Below the pieces are notes generated by a model. That model had not been told where the DNA came from. It did no database searches and saw nothing but the letters and a program-made list of their open reading frames with translations. A stretch of DNA of 64,000 nt from Phymatolithon calcareum (Eukaryota; Rhodophyta; Florideophyceae; Hapalidiales): NCBI GenBank assembly GCA_977006965.1, contig OZ345369.1:1116001-1180000 (forward strand). Direction: 5' to 3'. Shown piece by piece: positions 54,202 through 64,000 of this stretch; within the stretch, counting starts at the first letter, position 1; every line of letters begins with the position of its first letter. Both the position numbers and the translations under genes were made by a program.

Positions 54202-54211
54202 CTTTATATAG
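54202..54211 (-). promoter_or_regulatory. TATA-like box upstream of Fanzor
   Basis: CTATATAAAG on the minus strand about 90 bp upstream of the ATG, a normal distance for a TATA box with a short leader. Confidence 0.45.
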
Positions 54212-57200
54212 ATGGTACTAAAAACTCAGCCAACGAGTCATCCATCATGGATAGTAAGGACTCTCGTGGTTGTAGCATTATACTGCATCCTGTTTCTCTG
54301 CGTATCTCGCAAAGAGACAGTGAGGCAATTGTCGCGTGAGACTGTACAGGGCGAGAACACTGTTGTGGACACGTTCCATCAACAGTTTCGAAACCAGGAC
54401 GCTCTGAGTGGCCGTACGCTTATCATTTGTGTTGAAAGGTTGGTCTAGATAAAGTATTGGTGTTTATTCGTTCGTGTTTTTGTTATTTTTTGCCTTGACC
54501 TTAGCTAAACTTGAGGTTCGGGGGTCCGGGCGTATCTATTTAAACGAATGCTACTATTCGTGGGGATTCTACATTGTCTTGTGTTGCAGGGTACAGTGAT
54601 CACGCGCGACAAGGATGGATGAAAATCGGATAAATGTATGAGAATGCCGTAGATGATAGATACATCAAGACACACAGTCGCACGGGACAAACTGTAGAGC
54701 ATGTGATGGTTCATCACGTCTCCGAATAGAGGCGGGCCCAATGAGGAAAAACAATTAGGACAAGAATCCACGAAGCAAGACGTAAACAATTCCATTTTTT
54801 CGAGCAATACCAAGAAGGAAGCATGATCAACAACCACGACTGTCTGCTCCTTTACCAGCTAAGCAACTCGGCCCTCTTTTGTAATGCTACTGCCAATAAA
54901 GGAATCGCCTCTGGTATTAAACCCATTGGCGATATAGGTCACTTTCGCTTGAAGAAGTGGTACACTTTTGTCAGGCCTTGTGCAGTGCCCTGTGTCGAGG
55001 CCTACAAAGTTTCCAACAAGCTAAAAGTCCATTGTTATGTGCTCGTCCCAAGCTACGCTCATCACGATGGAGCGACTTTGCAATCTAGATCTAACTACAA
55101 CTACGCGAAAGACAGCGATGCAGCGCATAGACACACGAGAGTCACGTGCCCGTATGGCCCATCAGATCACTTACTACGAGCAGCATGACTACCGCGATCC
55201 AAGTTGTGCGGCGTACAGTCGCGAGAGGAAAAAGCAACCGCCTCGGGACAGCGACATAACAGCGGGCGCGACATCGGGATAGGTCGCAAGTTGTAGAGCG
55301 TTGAGGGTCCCTGCTATGGCACCCTCTTGCAGTTAGGCAAAGAAGACACTTCCTCACCATGGGTTAGAGCGAAAGCTGGACCCTAGCTCCTTGGCATCGC
55401 CAGAAGTGAAGCAACTTGGCACAGCTTGCGCGAGGTCGTGCGCAGTTGCCAAAAAAGCCAGATTACTACGAGGGGCTTCTTCCGCAGTGCGACTTTTCGA
55501 ACGATCATGCATTTGCTCGCTTTCACCGAGGAAGACCCAATTGAGTTTAAATGAAGCTACTGCGCAGTATTGCAAGACCCAAAGCTGGTGGTTTGCATGG
55601 CAAGTGGATGGAAATACAGAAGTGGTAAGGAAAGCATATCTCTCAGCGTGAAGACAGAGGTCGTATCACGTGCTTTTCGTTACTGCAGTATAAAACACTC
55701 TGTCGTGCGATTTCGCGATTTTCTTTTCTATCGGAGCTGTTTGCACACAATCCATGGATTGGTTTTGAAAAGATTAGACAGTGCAATCGAAAATCTAATC
55801 GAGACGTTCGTTTATCCTGTCATGATATCCTTCATGTGCCTGGTCCCGCAAAACGAATCAAGGATATACTGAATAGTCAAACTACGTTAGCTTAGAAATC
55901 GTGCAAAAGCGGCCCTGTTACTCTTGAAGAGAGGCCTTGGGAGCTTTTAAAATAAATCAACACACATCCCCTGGTCCTGCAATATTAGTGAAGCAGAGTA
56001 GAGCAATTCACCCCTCAATATCCACTCACATCGCTTCCCACTTCAATCGGATATCTCGTAATATCCAGGCTCTAGTCGATTAGCAGACGGTGTAATAATC
56101 CTTCACTCATACGGTCTATGCAGTACTCCTGCATAGCACGCAGCGAGCAGGTAGTAAACGACGGGTCTCTGTTTGTAATCACTGGTGGTGAAAAGATGAA
56201 GGATGGTTTATCTTGAAAAGGGGTGATCTCTCTCGAATGAGATGGTGAGATGGTCTCTACTAAAACTACGAAGGGGGAACTGCTTAAATAGGCATCCCAT
56301 TGCCTTCCAGCCATGGGATTTGCTGGAAGCCTATTGCGTGCTTCCTGCTCGCAGAACTAAGTCGGAATTTAGGTCGCCTATTCCTGCAGCTTCTGGCGCC
56401 ACTGCATTATTGCGTGTCTACATGTTGATATATTTCTGGTCTTTAGAGCTACTGTCGACCACACCAGGACCCCTGTTGTTACCGTTGTATCAACTGCCTC
56501 TACTGCACTTATTGTACAACTGGAGTCGTCCTTTAGAACATACCTTCCCAGGAGGGGCACACAGTTTTCATAGCTTGTTTTTTGATAAAATTTCGAAAAA
56601 ATCGGATGCATCCGGTCATTTATTGGGATAGATCTATGAGCCATTTTTGACTATGATAGCAGCAATAGGGTGGACGCATACGGGAGAAGGCCCTGGCGAC
56701 TACGTGGCCGTCTGAAGAGCTTTCTCCCTGCTCTGTAGCGGCACAATTGTGCTTGCACAAGGCTGCACACCATACAGTATTCCTTCCTCCACGCTGTAGT
56801 CCAAGAGTGCATAAGATTGTGGATCAGCAGGCTCCGATCCACAATCTCCCGCTTACTCAAATGGCATCTTCCTTGCAGCACCGTCTAGTACATCATCAAC
56901 TGGCAACGTGCCCGCACGCGCATGTCATTTGCACGTACAGTAGCGAATATGCAAGGAGATGCAGATTGCTGAGTGTTGGCGCGTGTGACCCATGATGTCG
57001 GTAGATGCTGAACTGGCTATCTGCACGCATTTAGCGTCCGCGTTGGAGTGTTCGACTGGCAGGACAGCGCGTCAAGCGGTCTGACGGATGAGCCAGTGCG
57101 CTGCCTTATGCCCACATTGTCGCAGATCCAGGCATCAGAACGGCAGAATGCGTCGAGGAGGGGTCGCATATTGAGTGGAGTGGGTCTGGAGACGTGAGAG

Positions 57201-57527
57201 AGCATGTTGAGAACCGGAAGTATGTCTGGGTCATGACAGCAATTTTTTCACGGAGAGAGCATGTGACTAGAGCGACACGAGCGGGATTGAATTAGCGGCC
57301 ATGGGATGACAAAGGCGAAGGCAGGCGTCGGGAGGCGTGTTGAAATCGTCAAATTTCGGTGCGGTTCACGTAAGTATCGATCATCGATAATGTTCTTTGC
57401 GCCCAAAATAGTTCTTTGCAAAACAAGCTGACAATTCCTCTTTGTAGCTGCGATGAAACACTTTTGAAAAGTTGGACGAGTCAAGTAAGTTATGGAGTCA
57501 TTGTGGATTCGACACGGACGGGAGATC
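54212..57527. other. Intergenic DNA, no supported gene
   Basis: Short frames such as 54823-55188 and 55391-55651 (plus) have no recognisable motifs. A small hairpin (arms of 12, loop of 10) lies at about 56814-56847. Any transposon boundary of the Fanzor locus on its 5' side would be here; none was seen. Confidence 0.4.
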
Positions 57528-57612
57528 CCTGTTTCGAAATGCCCGGGCATTTCGAAACAGGAAAAAGGGGCCCCTTTTTCACAAAAACTTTAGTTTTTTT
57601 ATAAAAACTAAA
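57528..57612. repeat. Palindrome chain upstream of the isochorismatase gene
   Basis: 57528-57561 is a perfect 34-bp palindrome centred on CCCGGG. It abuts a perfect 18-bp palindrome AAAAAGGGGCCCCTTTTT (57562-57579). A third inverted repeat (arms of 10, loop of 4) lies at 57589-57612. The chain is 201-285 bp upstream of the ATG. Confidence 0.95.
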
Positions 57613-57812
57613 AAAGCATTTCATACGTCGTCTGGGATTCACAGGCCACCATCTCAATGCTATCTCGCTGATACCTCAACTTCCCACGCCTTAACCCTTC
57701 ACGCCTTGTCGCGCGGGGCGCAGCATAACCTGTACAGCGTTCCCCCTTCCTGTGTCACCGAACACCTCAAGTGTCTGCATTGCCTCCAAACTAGCCCAAC
57801 CTTCGCGTTGTC

Positions 57813-58472
57813 ATGTCCGATCCCACCCAAGAAAAGTGGGCTTTACTCATCGTCGACATGCAGCGTTATTTCCTCGAAGCCACAGCCCCGTACTCGCGAT
57901 ACAACAGCCGGCACGATCCAACTTCAATGGATTACATTCTTCGTCGTTGCTCTTCTACTGTGACACCGAACATAGCTCGACTGCTCGCGGCCACGCGGAA
58001 ACTCGGCCGTCCTGTAATCTACCTTCGACTATGCGGTGAGAAGGAAGATCGTTCCGACCTGCAATACGCGTTTCGTGAGTCCCATCAAGAGGCAAAGCTG
58101 GCAGGTTTTGACAATCTATATCCACTCCAATCGGACCCGCTGTCCGAAATTGCTCAGCAAATTGCGCCGCATGAGGGTGATACAGTTGTTTGCAAGACGA
58201 CGTTTAGCGGTTTCACGTCCTCGAAACTGCCCGATGTCCTGGCCAAACTCCACATTCAGCGCCTCGTTGTCACTGGGCTGGCCACCAGTCAGTGCGTCGA
58301 GACTACCGCGCGTGATGCCGCAGATCATGGTATTCGCATCGTTCAGGTCGAGGATGCTCAGGCGGACTATTGCGAAAACACACACCATGCATCCCTTTTT
58401 AGCTCGATGGGCGTTTGTGGCGGGCATATCATTGACACGGATAGCGCTCTGGAGGCGTCTTGGTTTCGTTGA
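57813..58472 (+). CDS. Isochorismatase-family cysteine hydrolase
   Basis: 219 residues, ATG at 57813, normal length for the family. The fold starts WALLIVDMQRYF with catalytic Asp15, continues with VVCKTTFSGF carrying Lys128, and has GLATSQCVETTARDAADHG with nucleophile Cys161. This completes the Asp-Lys-Cys triad, with the usual segment before the Cys. Members hydrolyse isochorismate, nicotinamide, ureidoacrylate or related amides; the substrate cannot be read from the sequence. No targeting peptide is obvious, so the product is probably cytosolic. No intron is needed. A glycosyltransferase pseudogene follows on the same strand after about 120 bp; no functional link is implied. Confidence 0.92.
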   Translation: MSDPTQEKWALLIVDMQRYFLEATAPYSRYNSRHDPTSMDYILRRCSSTVTPNIARLLAATRKLGRPVIYLRLCGEKEDRSDLQYAFRESHQEAKLAGFDNLYPLQSDPLSEIAQQIAPHEGDTVVCKTTFSGFTSSKLPDVLAKLHIQRLVVTGLATSQCVETTARDAADHGIRIVQVEDAQADYCENTHHASLFSSMGVCGGHIIDTDSALEASWFR

Positions 58473-58593
58473 GAAAGTTGTAGACTAGTATTCACCAAAT
58501 GTGACTGGAAGTCGAGGCCTCGTGTGGTGATTGAGATTTGTCAGGTGTACAGCTTTTCTGAGCGAAAGATGTCTTGCTTTTCTACAGTACTGA

Positions 58594-59723
58594 AGCCATC
58601 GGGTATATGGTATTGCGACCAGAGGCGGTGTATTCGGCATCCTGACGTTGTACAGTCGTCATCAATGTCAGCGCATCATTCGACATATCAGGAAAAGCGT
58701 AGGGACTTGGAAATCTATGTTTCAGCTACAGAGGGGGGAAATTCCGGAGACGTCGGATGAAAACATTGACGTTTTCAACGCTCTCCATAAAATTCACTTT
58801 CTGGAGTACACAGATACACTTGACAAGATGTGCACCAAATTGGATTTGCCCCCGGTTTCAGTCGACGATCTCAACCAACTCTTTATGGGTACCACATCCA
58901 ACCTGACCACTATTCTCGCAGTCCAACCGGGACTTGCGCCTCCCCCTCCGGATGCACCGGAAAATGCATACACAATTGGCTCATTGGCAGTGGACTACAT
59001 TCCAGAAGGTTACGATCCCAAAACCACACTACCAGAGCTGTGCTCATTTCTTGAATCCGGTGATCCGCCAATCGTCATTTCGTATGGTTCTTCGGGGACT
59101 TATGCAGACGGTACCACTTTGTCGCGCACCCTACTCAGTGGCCTTAAGAAGGCAAATGTAAAACGAGCTGTCATTCTACCGGGAACTGCGAACATTGGGA
59201 CTCATCGACTTTCAGCGTCGGACCCCGGCGATGCAATGCTTCTGGATTGGGCGAAAGGTCGGTTGCTCACAGTGAGGGGAAACGTGCAGTATGCATGGCT
59301 TCTCCCGCAATGTGAGATGTTATTTTGTCACGGTGGTGCTGGCTGCACGAGCGCTGCTCTACATGCTGGAATTCCTCTGCTCACGCCCACTGTGTTTGGT
59401 CAATTGTTTTTTTACAGAGATTGTCAAGTTGATGGGTGTTGGAACTGTTGTCGGATCACAGGGATTCCAAAGCATCACTTCAGATCTTGTGGCCAAGGGC
59501 ATCCAAGTGGTTCGATCTGGATCGGTTATTGAAAAAGTGCAAGAATTTTCAAAACTGGATTAACAAGGCGAAAGAGCGGTTGATAGAGCAGTTCAAATCA
59601 TCAGCGAGGCTGCACTGGGCAAATCCGCGGAGAAAAACGAAGAAGTTTTTTGATCACCAGGTGCTCAAGGTACCAAAGCCTACCCCTTTTCTATCTGAAA
59701 TGCGTCGTGAAAGAGACTCATGA
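58594..59723 (+). pseudogene. UDP-glycosyltransferase (GT-B, sterol/macrolide type), truncated and frameshifted
   Basis: The frame from 58594 encodes SHRVYGIATRGGVFGIL, like the N-terminal G-H-x-V-x-I-A-T-R-G motif of sterol-type glucosyltransferases. It lacks an ATG and most of the acceptor domain. The C-terminal nucleotide-sugar domain follows: PPIVISYGSSGTY, VKRAVILPGTANIG, NVQYAWLLPQCEMLFCHGGA, and ALHAGIPLLTPTVFG. In the T-run near 59405 the frame shifts to EIVKLMGVGTVVGSQGFQS and ends at 59563. A third frame then carries INKAKERLIEQF to 59723. Two frameshifts plus a missing N-terminus make this a pseudogene. In intact enzymes the H-G-G-A region binds UDP-sugar. Confidence 0.8.
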
Positions 59724-59769
59724 ATGTGCTGACCGAGAATCGGAGATCGATGGCGCCGCACCAACTCGC

Positions 59770-60154
59770 GCCGGTCAAGTACGAGACACTCATCGCAGCG
59801 AAAGTCCAACAGCGTGAGTGGGGCTTCTAAGTTGGCGGCATCCTTGACGTACTTCCAACGCAGGGCGCTCGCGAAAGCAAGCCACGCTTTCCGGGGGCTG
59901 GCCTGTGTCGACCGCGCGTTCTCCTCTGACTGGTAAACCAAGGCTTTCGGAAATAAATTTTCAGGCACATTCGGAGTTGACGACATGGCGGGAATATGTG
60001 CGGAAGTGTTCATTGACGATTACTGAAGTTGGTTCTCGGACGCGCAAAAATTAGGGAATAGAGAAAGGTTCAGCGTTCAAAAGGGCGTGTGCGACGAAGA
60101 GCAGCACCGTGCGACTGCAGCTCTTCAGAACATTGTGCAGTTGTACTGTACTGT
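59770..60154 (-). pseudogene. Duplicated NLR promoter and N-terminus (copy 2)
   Basis: Matches 8034-8418 closely. On the minus strand it begins with the same MNTSAHIPAMSSTPNV start (ATG 60011-60013) and keeps about 80 codons (to CLVLDR), after which the frame runs into unrelated sequence and ends at 59654. At its upstream end it abuts the dispersed repeat at 60153. It is a dead 5' fragment, but its promoter is still present. Confidence 0.9.
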
Positions 60155-60332
60155 ATGTCAACATTGCGGGAAATAATTCGAACCTCGGCATACAGTAGGC
60201 GAAACTGTGGGCAGGGGAAGGTTAGAAGGGGAGTAACGCAGAGGGGGTATCATAGCTTTTTTTAATGATAAAATCATCTGAACGTTGTATGAAACAAATT
60301 GTATATTCTCCCCGTCTTACAATCCCCTGATA
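60153..60332. repeat. Dispersed repeat, copy 2, with the empty Tc1 site
   Basis: Matches 25616-25774 and, at its right end, the right terminus of the TCAGGGG element (complement TTACAATCCCCTGA). At the left it is joined to CTGTACTGTA with one TA, exactly the sequence that the Tc1 element interrupts at 24034/25616. Confidence 0.85.
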
Positions 60333-61993
60333 CTAGTGTCTATGTGACGAACACCCTCAATTGAGGGAATTTCCCTCAATTGAGGGTGGATTTAAAAGCT
60401 CAAAAACGTTTGTGAAAAGAATGCGGAACAGTTTTTTAGCGCCAGATTCGAAAAGCTGACCTTTTGTTCTTGGTGGGGAGTACCCCTTTTACTACCTTAA
60501 AACCGCGTCGTTCGCCGGTAGGAACGAAAATCTGTTGGTCACTCAGAAAAAACACATCTGCCATGCCTCGAGAAAAAGACCCGCGCCGAGTGGTCGGTGC
60601 AGCCGTACACACCAAAGCAACATCATTAACAAGTCTCGCAGAGTGCTGCCGACTATACGGAGCTTTTTACAAGTCAAAAAAGGTTAACGGCACTGTTCAA
60701 GAGGTGCACGTTGATGAAATCAGGGTCGCTCGAACACGTCACTTCGCTCGAAATGGGTCCTTGTTCAGAAACCAATCGAGAAGACTAAGATTAAGACTAT
60801 CAAGATTGTTAATGTCAAGGCAGGGAAGGCTGAAGAAGGCGCTCATTCCTCTCGAATGGTTGTATCGAGTCCCAGCAGGCAAAATTCTGTACCTCGAACG
60901 CCGGCTTACAGTACTCGCGGTCGAACATCTTCTTCGCCAAACGCCGAGTTCCCCGTTCAGTATGAACCACACTCTCGACAGAAGGCAACGCAAACCTACC
61001 ATACAGTCAACGGGAGCTCTGAACGCCCTCTTGCGGGCTCTCTCGCCTACAACCTGCATGGTTCTTGGGAAAATAATGGCAAGAGGAGCTTGATATCATT
61101 GCACGAGACTGTGCGCAGAGTATATTTGCTCATGAAGTGCCACGGTTCGAGCGCCAAGTTCTATCTCCAGTTGGGGGAAGGATTCCCGGTCAGTTCTGGA
61201 AAGTTCGCACTATAAACGGAGAAGTTATATCCGAGAATGGTGGCATCGGGTTCCACACACCGTACGATTCCTTCATGACTATGTTTCGCCGAGTGCACCT
61301 GCGAACAATTCTTGCTTTGGCATCCGCTAAGCTGAAACGAATAGGAAAAATGGAGGCTAAGATATTCGGAATACTCGTCCTCATGAGTTGGGCGCAAAGA
61401 GATTTATGGAAGTCTTCCATGGGGAACAAGTATATCCTCGCTCCTTCATTTTCAAACAGTGGGATGACCACAGCCAGATTCTCCGAGTACCTCCTGTGCG
61501 TCACATTCACGGTGTAACCAAGTGAACAAGGGACTATGTTGTCCGTACAGTATCGGTAGGCGCTCGTTCAGCAAGGCGCCATGTCCCCCCGGATTCATTT
61601 TGCCTCGCGCAATATTCATCGATGTTCTTTGCTCCAAGGGCGGTGTTGAAACCCACTTAACTCCCCCGAAGATAGAAAGTAAGCCACAAGTGGCATGATG
61701 ACTACTTTAGCGGTTCAAAACAACTGCAGAGTCTGACAAGTCAAGGAATTAACCCTCGTGTTCTCATCATGTTATGGACTTGCTGGCGCCGCAATCAACA
61801 TATGTGGCACTTCAACTGGTAGAAACTGTTTTGCTAAGCATGTTGAACACATCCATGAGCTTGATGCGTTTGATGAGCCTAATAATGAGTAGCTTTCGTT
61901 GGCAAAAAATAAATGATTCTCATTCCCTCAATTGAGGGAAAAGTGCCCCTCAATTGAGGGAAAATTCCCGTCACATAGACACTAGTATCAGGG
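60325..61993 (+). mobile_element. piggyBac-like element with inverted ends
   Basis: Inverted repeats at 60325-60349 and 61969-61993 are perfect over 25 bp, starting CCCTGATACTAGTGTCTATG. Just inside each end lie paired palindromes CCCTCAATTGAGGG. A decayed copy is at 22215-23038, whose right end retains only the part from CTAGTGTC inward, so the true terminus may be there with TA flanks. No TTAA flanks, usual for piggyBac, were found. The interior carries a broken transposase. Confidence 0.75.
60563..61517 (+). pseudogene. piggyBac-like transposase remnant (DDE_Tnp_1_7 N-terminal part)
   Basis: Starts MPREKDPRRVVGAAVHTKAT at the ATG at 60563, with VNGTVQEVHVDEI. Near 60740 the sensible frame shifts (SKWVLVQKPIEKTKIKTIKI), then a Ser/Pro-rich linker, then another shift to PYDSFMTMFRRVHLRTILAL and KIFGILVLMSWAQRDLWKSS, ending GMTTARFSEYLLCVTFTV. 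The last block matches the piggyBac pattern E-x-x-x-F-x-G-x-x-x-L-M...W...M-x-x-x-R-F. The catalytic Asp residues that should follow are missing, so the element is non-autonomous. Confidence 0.65.
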
Positions 61994-62676
61994 AAAATGG
62001 GATCGGTACCTTTTGCGGATTTAATAACTCGTTCAGCACACAGAAAAATCCAAGCTTTAACGATACGGTTGACACCCCGGAGACGTTCGGTACGAAGCCT
62101 AAGCAATGCGCTGCTCGTCTAGCACCGGTCACCAAGGTCAACTCTACGGCGGTATGCTTCCCAGGTTCTGCCAGCGTGGAAACAAGGACTGGTGTAAAGC
62201 TCATGCGTGATCTCGCAGTCGGGAACGAAGTGCTGGTTGATGAGGGGCACTTCTCGGAAGTGTACATGTTCACCCATAAGATTGCGAATGGAAGGTATCC
62301 TTTCGTCGAGCTCAGCACGGAAAGTGGAAAAATCGCGCTAACGAAAAGCCATTTCCTCTATGTGAATGGCGAGCTTGTTCCTGCCGGTTCAGTGCGAGTT
62401 GGCGATGTGCTCGAGGGCGCTGCTGGGGGACGCGTTTTGAGTGTTCGGGAAGTTGTTGGGAAGGGCTTGTTCAATCCGCAAACACTCCATGGTGACATCG
62501 TCGTAGATGGAATGCGCTGTGCGACGTACACGAAGGCTGTTGCACCAAAGGCGGCCCATGCTCTACTGGCACCGTTGCGGGCGACACGAGAACTCTTCGG
62601 GTGGAGCTTGAGCGGACTGGAAAGCGATGTGTATGCACCGGTGCGAGCCTTTCGGCGGATCCTGAGTGCAGCGTAA
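61994..62676 (+). pseudogene. Hedgehog-type Hint (autoprocessing) domain, N-terminally truncated
   Basis: The frame enters from the piggyBac-like element's right end without any ATG before the domain. The Hint core starts at Cys (codon 62155-62157): CFPGSASVETRTGVKLMRDL, then LTKSHFLYVNGELVPAGSV with the Thr-x-x-His pair of block B, then GLFNPQTLHGDIVVDGMRC and ATYT, matching the hedgehog C-terminal pattern G-x-x-x-P-x-T-x-x-G-x-x-V-V-D. In hedgehog proteins this domain cuts before its Cys and joins the N-terminal part to sterol. A helical, partly hydrophobic tail (about 50 residues) follows. Active residues remain, but the N-terminal partner is lost, apparently by the insertion. Confidence 0.85.
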
Positions 62677-62913
62677 GAGATGAGTTGAGTGATTCTAAGC
62701 GGTTTGGGGACTTTTTTGAGAACTGATTCTTTTGTAGTAATGATGACGATGCGCAGTCGAAATCCGTCCACGGCTATATGGGCACTATATATTGCGTGGC
62801 AATGTGGGGACACGAACGGCAAGCTATTTCGGTGTCGAATGCAAAAAAGACTCGAAATTTGGGAACCATGCCATTGATAATCTCAAAATGAACAGTCTCC
62901 AAGGGGAGAGCAC

Positions 62914-64000
62914 ATGGGAAGAGGTTTCCGATTGACCAGACGTAGAGCAATATCAAGGACTACGAGCGGATTGTCACAAGTGCTCCGGTCTCATATGGGT
63001 AAAAAACAAAAGTCATGTGTGGAAAAAGAATACGTTGCTACGGTGAGAGAGTATCTACTGGATGTGGAGAAGAAATACAACGAAAAAATGGACTACATCG
63101 ACGGTATTGGCGAAGCGGTGAGGGTCTTGCAAAGCATCGAAAGTACAAGGGAGGACAAGATCGAGCAGGGCGACAACGTCAGGGATATTACGCAGTTCCT
63201 ATTCGAAAGTAGAGAGCATTTTGATGAAATGGTCAACAAGTGTCTCGAGGAGGAGACCTTTGTGTTTGATTTTGCGAAATGGGCTTACGACATCGAGAGA
63301 GATCTCCGAGCCCAGGACCCGTTTGGGATATCCCGGGCTACAATATGCGAGGGTGAACTTATGGACGACGGCAACTGGACAGTTCCTCAAACTACAAGCA
63401 TTAGTCCAGGGGGGAAAAGCATAAAATCATTCATTCAAATACTGCAAGCCAATGGTGATTTGAAAACGTTGCGAACTCAAGATGAACCTGAAAAAGATAA
63501 ATCATTTTTCTGGGCATCATCTCTTGCATGGTCGTTTACCTTGATGGGTATGGTCGCTGTGCTTGGGTTCTTGACAAGAGACTTTTACAGCGCTCAAACG
63601 AATCTCGCAATACATCTTGACCGTCATGTAACTCCACATATGCCGTATCCAGCCGTGACAGTATGCAACAACAAGCCAAGGGTACCGCTTTTCTTCGATT
63701 TCCCAACCCAACAGTACCCAGGAACCGCACTTTTCGGATTGTCATCGTTCTTATTGCGTAACTCTTCAACTGGGTCATTGGAAATCATAAAATATCCTGC
63801 TACTATTCCGCATGGAAGTAGTGGGATCGAGGAAGTTGTAAGTGGAGCTGTGCCCGAATCATGTCAAGGGATAAAGAGGGAACTATCGATTGACACAGAT
63901 CAGAAGTCTCTATTCACACTTGGAGACTTTTTCAACGTATCCAAGATGCAGCAAGTGAAACGGAAAGAATATCTGAATACTTCCAAAGAGTGCTACTGGT
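62914..64000 (+). CDS. DEG/ENaC/ASC-like sodium channel subunit, N-terminal part (runs off the window)
   Basis: Frame from the ATG at 62914 (an in-frame stop lies at 62878-62880) open to the right edge, 362 codons so far. Residues 1-195 are charged and cytosolic, unusually long for the family. A single membrane helix follows at about 197-220 (SSLAWSFTLMGMVAVLGFL). After it comes HMPYPAVTVCNN at about 242-253, the hallmark F-P-A-V-T-x-C-N of DEG/ENaC/ASIC channels at the start of the extracellular domain. The remainder (NSSTGSLEIIKYPAT and onward, with Cys residues) is extracellular. Intact members have a second helix and form trimers conducting Na+; that part is outside the window. Confidence 0.75.
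   Translation, partial: MGRGFRLTRRRAISRTTSGLSQVLRSHMGKKQKSCVEKEYVATVREYLLDVEKKYNEKMDYIDGIGEAVRVLQSIESTREDKIEQGDNVRDITQFLFESREHFDEMVNKCLEEETFVFDFAKWAYDIERDLRAQDPFGISRATICEGELMDDGNWTVPQTTSISPGGKSIKSFIQILQANGDLKTLRTQDEPEKDKSFFWASSLAWSFTLMGMVAVLGFLTRDFYSAQTNLAIHLDRHVTPHMPYPAVTVCNNKPRVPLFFDFPTQQYPGTALFGLSSFLLRNSSTGSLEIIKYPATIPHGSSGIEEVVSGAVPESCQGIKRELSIDTDQKSLFTLGDFFNVSKMQQVKRKEYLNTSKECYW

Noticed and set aside
57248-57604. Short frames around the 34-bp palindrome upstream of the isochorismatase
   Set aside because: They overlap on both strands, read through the palindromes and have no motifs.

Overview
This 64 kb window looks like nuclear DNA of an intron-poor, transposon-rich eukaryote. A florideophyte red alga of the Chondrus type fits best. 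This rests on several hallmarks seen together: a hedgehog-type Hint domain, an NB-ARC protein with kinesin-light-chain-like TPR repeats, a Fanzor gene, long uninterrupted coding frames, and a copia element primed by an internal part of initiator tRNA-Met. The organism call is an inference.

Layout, left to right. At 1-0.3 kb is the tail of a hAT transposase. From 3.6 to 8.3 kb (minus strand) lies a large NLR-like gene (PH-like region, helical bundle, NB-ARC, 10 near-identical 44-residue TPR units) with a decayed 3' extension. From 8.3 to 12.3 kb I see no convincing gene, but there is a 239-bp tandem duplication and a chain of perfect palindromes. From 12.4 to 20.9 kb is an apparently intact three-gene cassette: ORF3, a Tnp2/CACTA-like DDE transposase, and a divergent ORF2. 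From 22.2 to 28.0 kb is a graveyard of DNA transposons: a piggyBac-like relic, a Tc1 element, a TCAGGGG-ended element and a pogo/Tigger-like element. From 28.9 to 35.4 kb is a complete Ty1/copia retrotransposon with indistinguishable 632-bp LTRs and a 5-bp target duplication.

From 36.9 to 45.4 kb is a second, decayed copy of the three-gene cassette. Its gene order is a circular permutation of the first copy with all orientations kept. From 45.7 to 49.7 kb is mostly unassigned DNA with long hairpins. At 49.7-51.4 kb is an acidic gene of unknown function, convergent with a full-length Fanzor (eukaryotic TnpB-like, RNA-guided nuclease) at 51.5-54.1 kb. At 57.8-58.5 kb is an isochorismatase-family hydrolase, followed by a glycosyltransferase pseudogene. 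A second copy of the NLR promoter and N-terminus sits at 59.8-60.15 kb, then a piggyBac-like element (60.3-62.0 kb), a truncated Hint domain (62.0-62.7 kb), and the start of a DEG/ENaC-like channel running off the right edge.

The strongest candidates for something undescribed are the three-gene cassette (two unknown partner families conserved with a transposase in two diverged, circularly permuted copies), the Fanzor with a hairpin-forming 3' region, and chains of abutting perfect palindromes. Several of these chains lie within a few hundred bases upstream of gene starts. Nothing was searched against a database; family calls rest on recognised motifs.
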